NCBI RefSeq assembly: GCF_030540875.1
Contig: NZ_JAUOEM010000001.1
Coordinates: 744,001-808,000 of the forward strand
Direction: 5' to 3'
DNA: 64,000 bases
Origin: Flavivirga amylovorans
GTDB taxonomy: Bacteria; Bacteroidota; Bacteroidia; Flavobacteriales; Flavobacteriaceae
Shown: positions 61,993 through 64,000 of the stretch, piece by piece
Layout: each line of letters opens with the position of its first letter
Position numbering within the stretch: position 1 is the stretch's first letter
Notes under the pieces: generated by a model
Databases searched by the model: none
What the model saw: the letters and a program-made list of their open reading frames with translations, nothing else
What the model was told of the DNA's origin: nothing
Translations under genes and position numbers: made by a program

Positions 61993-62925
61993 ATGCAAGA
62001 CGGTTTATACGCAAAATTTAATACAACAAAAGGAGAGATCCTTGTTGCTTTAGAATATCAAAAAACACCAGGAACAGTAGGTAATTTTGTTGCTTTGGCA
62101 GAAGGTAATCTTGAAAACAAAGTAAAACCTCAGGGGACACCTTATTATGATGGTTTAAAATTCCATAGAGTAATTCCAGATTTTATGATTCAAGGTGGGT
62201 GTCCACAAGGTTCAGGTTCTGGAAATCCAGGGTATCAATTTGATGATGAGTTTCATCCAGATTTAAAACATGACACACCTGGAGTTTTGTCTATGGCGAA
62301 TGCTGGACCGGGTACTAACGGAAGTCAGTTTTTTATCACCCATGTTGAAACACCATGGTTAGATAATAATCATACCGTTTTTGGTAAAGTAACAGAAGGT
62401 CAAAATGTTGTTGACGCTATAGCTCAAGGGGATTCTATTGATAGCCTAGAAATAATTCGTGTAGGTAATGATGCTGAAGCTTATAATGCTATTGAGGCTT
62501 TTAGAACCTTTGAAGGCTCTAGAGAAAAAAGATTGGCAGAAGCAAAACAAGCAGCAGAAGCAGAATTAGATAAAATTGCAACGGGTTTTAAAAAAACAGA
62601 GAGTGGTTTACGATATCAAATAATTCAAGAAGGAAGCGGAGTAAATGCTGAGACAGGTAAAACAGTATCTGTTCATTATAAAGGACAATTGTCTGATGGC
62701 ACTGTTTTCGATTCTTCATACAAACGTAACCAACCCATTGATTTTCCTTTAGGAGTAGGTCAAGTTATTCCAGGTTGGGATGAAGGTGTTAGCTTATTAA
62801 AAGTAGGAGATAAGGCACGTTTTGTAATACCTAGTCATTTAGGATATGGAAGTAGAGGTGCAGGAGGTGTGATACCACCAGACGCTACTCTTATTTTTGA
62901 TGTTGAGTTGATGGATGTGAAATAA
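61993..62925 (+). CDS. Dual-family peptidyl-prolyl isomerase: cyclophilin-FKBP fusion
   Basis: A 310-residue folding catalyst with two unrelated isomerase domains. Residues about 1-160 are a cyclophilin (FHRVIPDFMIQGG, GPGTNGSQFFIT, TPWLDNNHTVFGKV). After a charged helical linker, residues about 200-310 are an FKBP (VSVHYKGQLSDGTVFDSS, PLGVGQVIPGWDEGVSLLKVGDKARFVIPSHLGYGSRG, IPPDATLIFDVELMDV). No signal peptide, so cytoplasmic. Fusions of this kind are known from Flavobacterium and a few other organisms. Start ATG 61993 fits the -7 box; frame upstream of it is not protein-like. A terminator follows. Confidence 0.93.
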   Translation: MQDGLYAKFNTTKGEILVALEYQKTPGTVGNFVALAEGNLENKVKPQGTPYYDGLKFHRVIPDFMIQGGCPQGSGSGNPGYQFDDEFHPDLKHDTPGVLSMANAGPGTNGSQFFITHVETPWLDNNHTVFGKVTEGQNVVDAIAQGDSIDSLEIIRVGNDAEAYNAIEAFRTFEGSREKRLAEAKQAAEAELDKIATGFKKTESGLRYQIIQEGSGVNAETGKTVSVHYKGQLSDGTVFDSSYKRNQPIDFPLGVGQVIPGWDEGVSLLKVGDKARFVIPSHLGYGSRGAGGVIPPDATLIFDVELMDVK

Positions 62926-62949
62926 TCTATATATAAGATATAGACTTTG

Positions 62950-62978
62950 AAAAAACACCTGCTTTGTAGGTGTTTTTT
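62950..62978 (+). terminator. Rho-independent terminator of the fused isomerase gene
   Basis: AAAAAACACCT (62950-62960) and AGGTGTTTTTT (62968-62978) form an 11-bp stem with a 7-nt loop and a T run, 25 nt after the stop codon. Confidence 0.88.
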
Positions 62979-63082
62979 TATACAATAATTAGACTTTAAT
63001 CTATGTAATTATTGATTTCAACTTATGGAGTATGTATTTATTTTGTTCATCGATTATTTTCATTTTTAAAGATTTATAAAGA

Positions 63083-63090
63083 TATTTTTG
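63083..63090 (+). promoter_or_regulatory. -7 box TATTTTTG next to the STAS-like gene start
   Basis: TATTTTTG ends 4 nt before ATG 63095. The expected transcription start falls on or beside the start codon, suggesting a leaderless message. Confidence 0.5.
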
Positions 63091-63094
63091 CGCT

Positions 63095-63517
63095 ATGGTT
63101 AGCGTTAAGGATACAAGTTTATATTCAGAAGTCATTAAGGAATTTAATTATTCCTTTGGTACTATGTTTGTCTTTAAAGAATACGTAGTTTCTGAAATTA
63201 ATGAGGGTGTTGTCCTTAATTGGGAAGATCATGCAAAAATTTTCACTAATGATATAGCAAATTTTTTAGGAACTAAAGGCGTAAATACGATTCTTATTTC
63301 TAATAGAATTAACTCTTATTCTACTATTGCATCCGACTGGTTGAAATTTTTTAAAAATAGCTATAGCTTAAAAGCTTATCTAATTGTTTCAGATGAAAAA
63401 ACGGCAAGGTTGGGTATCATGACTGAAAATTTATTTTTTAATAAAAAAATAAAAAAATTCAATTCGTTGTATGAAGCTGTCAATTATGTAAAGAGTGGTT
63501 TAATAGAAATTAAATAA
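63095..63517 (+). CDS. Small STAS/SpoIIAA-like protein of unknown function
   Basis: A 140-residue soluble protein. The order of strands and helices (GTMFVFKEYVVSEINEGVVLNWEDHAKIF, NTILISNRINSYSTIASDWLKFFKNSYSLKAYLIV, LGIMTENLFFNKKIKKFNSLYEAVNYV) suggests the STAS/SpoIIAA-like fold. The N-R-x-N-S-Y-S stretch is conserved in flavobacterial relatives that I recall as hypothetical proteins. No catalytic site is evident. It has its own -7 box and is followed by the DinB gene. Confidence 0.6.
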   Translation: MVSVKDTSLYSEVIKEFNYSFGTMFVFKEYVVSEINEGVVLNWEDHAKIFTNDIANFLGTKGVNTILISNRINSYSTIASDWLKFFKNSYSLKAYLIVSDEKTARLGIMTENLFFNKKIKKFNSLYEAVNYVKSGLIEIK

Positions 63518-63524
63518 CAATTTA

Positions 63525-63532
63525 TACATTTG
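63525..63532 (+). promoter_or_regulatory. -7 box TACATTTG next to the DinB/YfiT gene start
   Basis: TACATTTG ends 5 nt before ATG 63538, again consistent with a leaderless or near-leaderless transcript. Confidence 0.45.
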
Positions 63533-63537
63533 TTCTT

Positions 63538-64000
63538 ATGACAGAACAACAATTAGAAAAATTTAAATACCCGATAGGAAAGTTTGAATGCCCGACAAAT
63601 GTTACTAAACAAGATATTGAAAGTTGGATTTCCATATTAGAACATTTTCCAAATCGCTTAGAAAACCTTGTTAAAGACTTAACAGATGATCAATTAGACA
63701 CAGTCTATAGACCTGGTGGGTGGACTGTAAGACAGGTAATACATCATGTGTCTGATAGCCATCACCATGCTTATACCAGATTTAAATGGGCATTAACAGA
63801 AGATAAACCACTTATAAAAGCTTATTTCGAAGAACGCTGGGCAGAACTCATAGATTCTAAAACAGCTCCAATAGATATGTCTATACATCACATAAAAGCA
63901 GTTCATTTTAAACTTGTTTATTTATTGAAGACACTATCTCAAGAAGATTTAAATGCCAGTTTTTTGCATCCGGAAACAAACTCTGAAGTGTTATTAAGCT
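63538..64000 (+). CDS. DinB-superfamily YfiT-type putative metal-dependent transferase, 3' part missing
   Basis: The first 154 residues of a protein that continues past the window. The start MTEQQLEKFKYPIGKFECP and the stretch TVYRPGGWTVRQVIHHVSDSHHHAYTRFKWAL match YfiT/BstA members of the DinB four-helix family. The first metal-ligand histidine lies in VIHHVSDSH, and the later histidines (SIHHIKAVH) suit the same scheme. Some relatives transfer bacillithiol to electrophiles. Here the substrate is unknown. Confidence 0.85.
   Translation, partial: MTEQQLEKFKYPIGKFECPTNVTKQDIESWISILEHFPNRLENLVKDLTDDQLDTVYRPGGWTVRQVIHHVSDSHHHAYTRFKWALTEDKPLIKAYFEERWAELIDSKTAPIDMSIHHIKAVHFKLVYLLKTLSQEDLNASFLHPETNSEVLLS

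Overview
This window reads as part of the chromosome of a member of the Flavobacteriaceae (Bacteroidota). The DNA is AT-rich. Several promoters carry the Bacteroidota -7 box TAnnTTTG, one with an upstream TTTG, and Shine-Dalgarno sites are not obvious. Lineage markers include a roughly 1,100-residue SecA, a PorV-like outer-membrane protein, an Lnb-type (DUF4105) protein, a DUF2795 gene and a fused cyclophilin-FKBP isomerase. The genus cannot be fixed from sequence reading alone. No rRNA, tRNA, CRISPR array or intact transposase gene was seen.

Left flank (1-12147): mostly housekeeping genes. It holds the start of a secreted serine hydrolase, rimO, a cytoplasmic M23-type protein, an amtB-glnK ammonium unit followed by a striking hairpin, secA, a DUF2795 protein, a cobalamin adenosyltransferase, an O-methyltransferase-like protein and an ABC-F ATPase.

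Centre (12152-49951): about 38 kb of tightly packed plus-strand genes (34 CDS) that build and export a surface polysaccharide. A near-consensus promoter (12152-12181) drives wza- and wzc-like genes. These are followed by a Wzm/Wzt ABC exporter with a pyruvyltransferase gene between its two subunits, about fifteen glycosyltransferases, two SAM methyltransferases, two GT-C-like membrane proteins and a Wzy/WaaL-like protein. A polyprenyl-phosphate sugar-1-phosphate transferase that would start the chain closes the cluster. The middle contains a nonulosonic (sialic-type) acid module: a CMP-sugar synthetase fused to a HAD phosphatase, a NeuB-type synthase without its SAF domain, a GT-B-like protein with capsule-transferase motifs, and an HTTM-DUF393 fusion. 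After it come an SDR/ATP-grasp/HAD/GtrB cassette and a NeuD-WecE pair that would make an acylated 4-amino-sugar. This is the region most likely to hold undescribed chemistry.

Right flank (49952-64000): an Lnb-like lipoprotein acyltransferase and a PorV-like protein separated by a 161-bp MITE-like repeat, pssA, a DUF808 membrane protein, an SPFH gene followed by a 58-residue Arc-like gene, an inverted pair of REP-like hairpins, lptB, and a kdsD-tatC-carboxymuconolactone-decarboxylase-like run. Then come recQ with all zinc-finger cysteines missing, a decayed GNAT acetyltransferase, the fused isomerase, a STAS-like protein and the start of a DinB/YfiT gene. LptB, KdsD, Lnb and PssA add an envelope theme around the polysaccharide locus.
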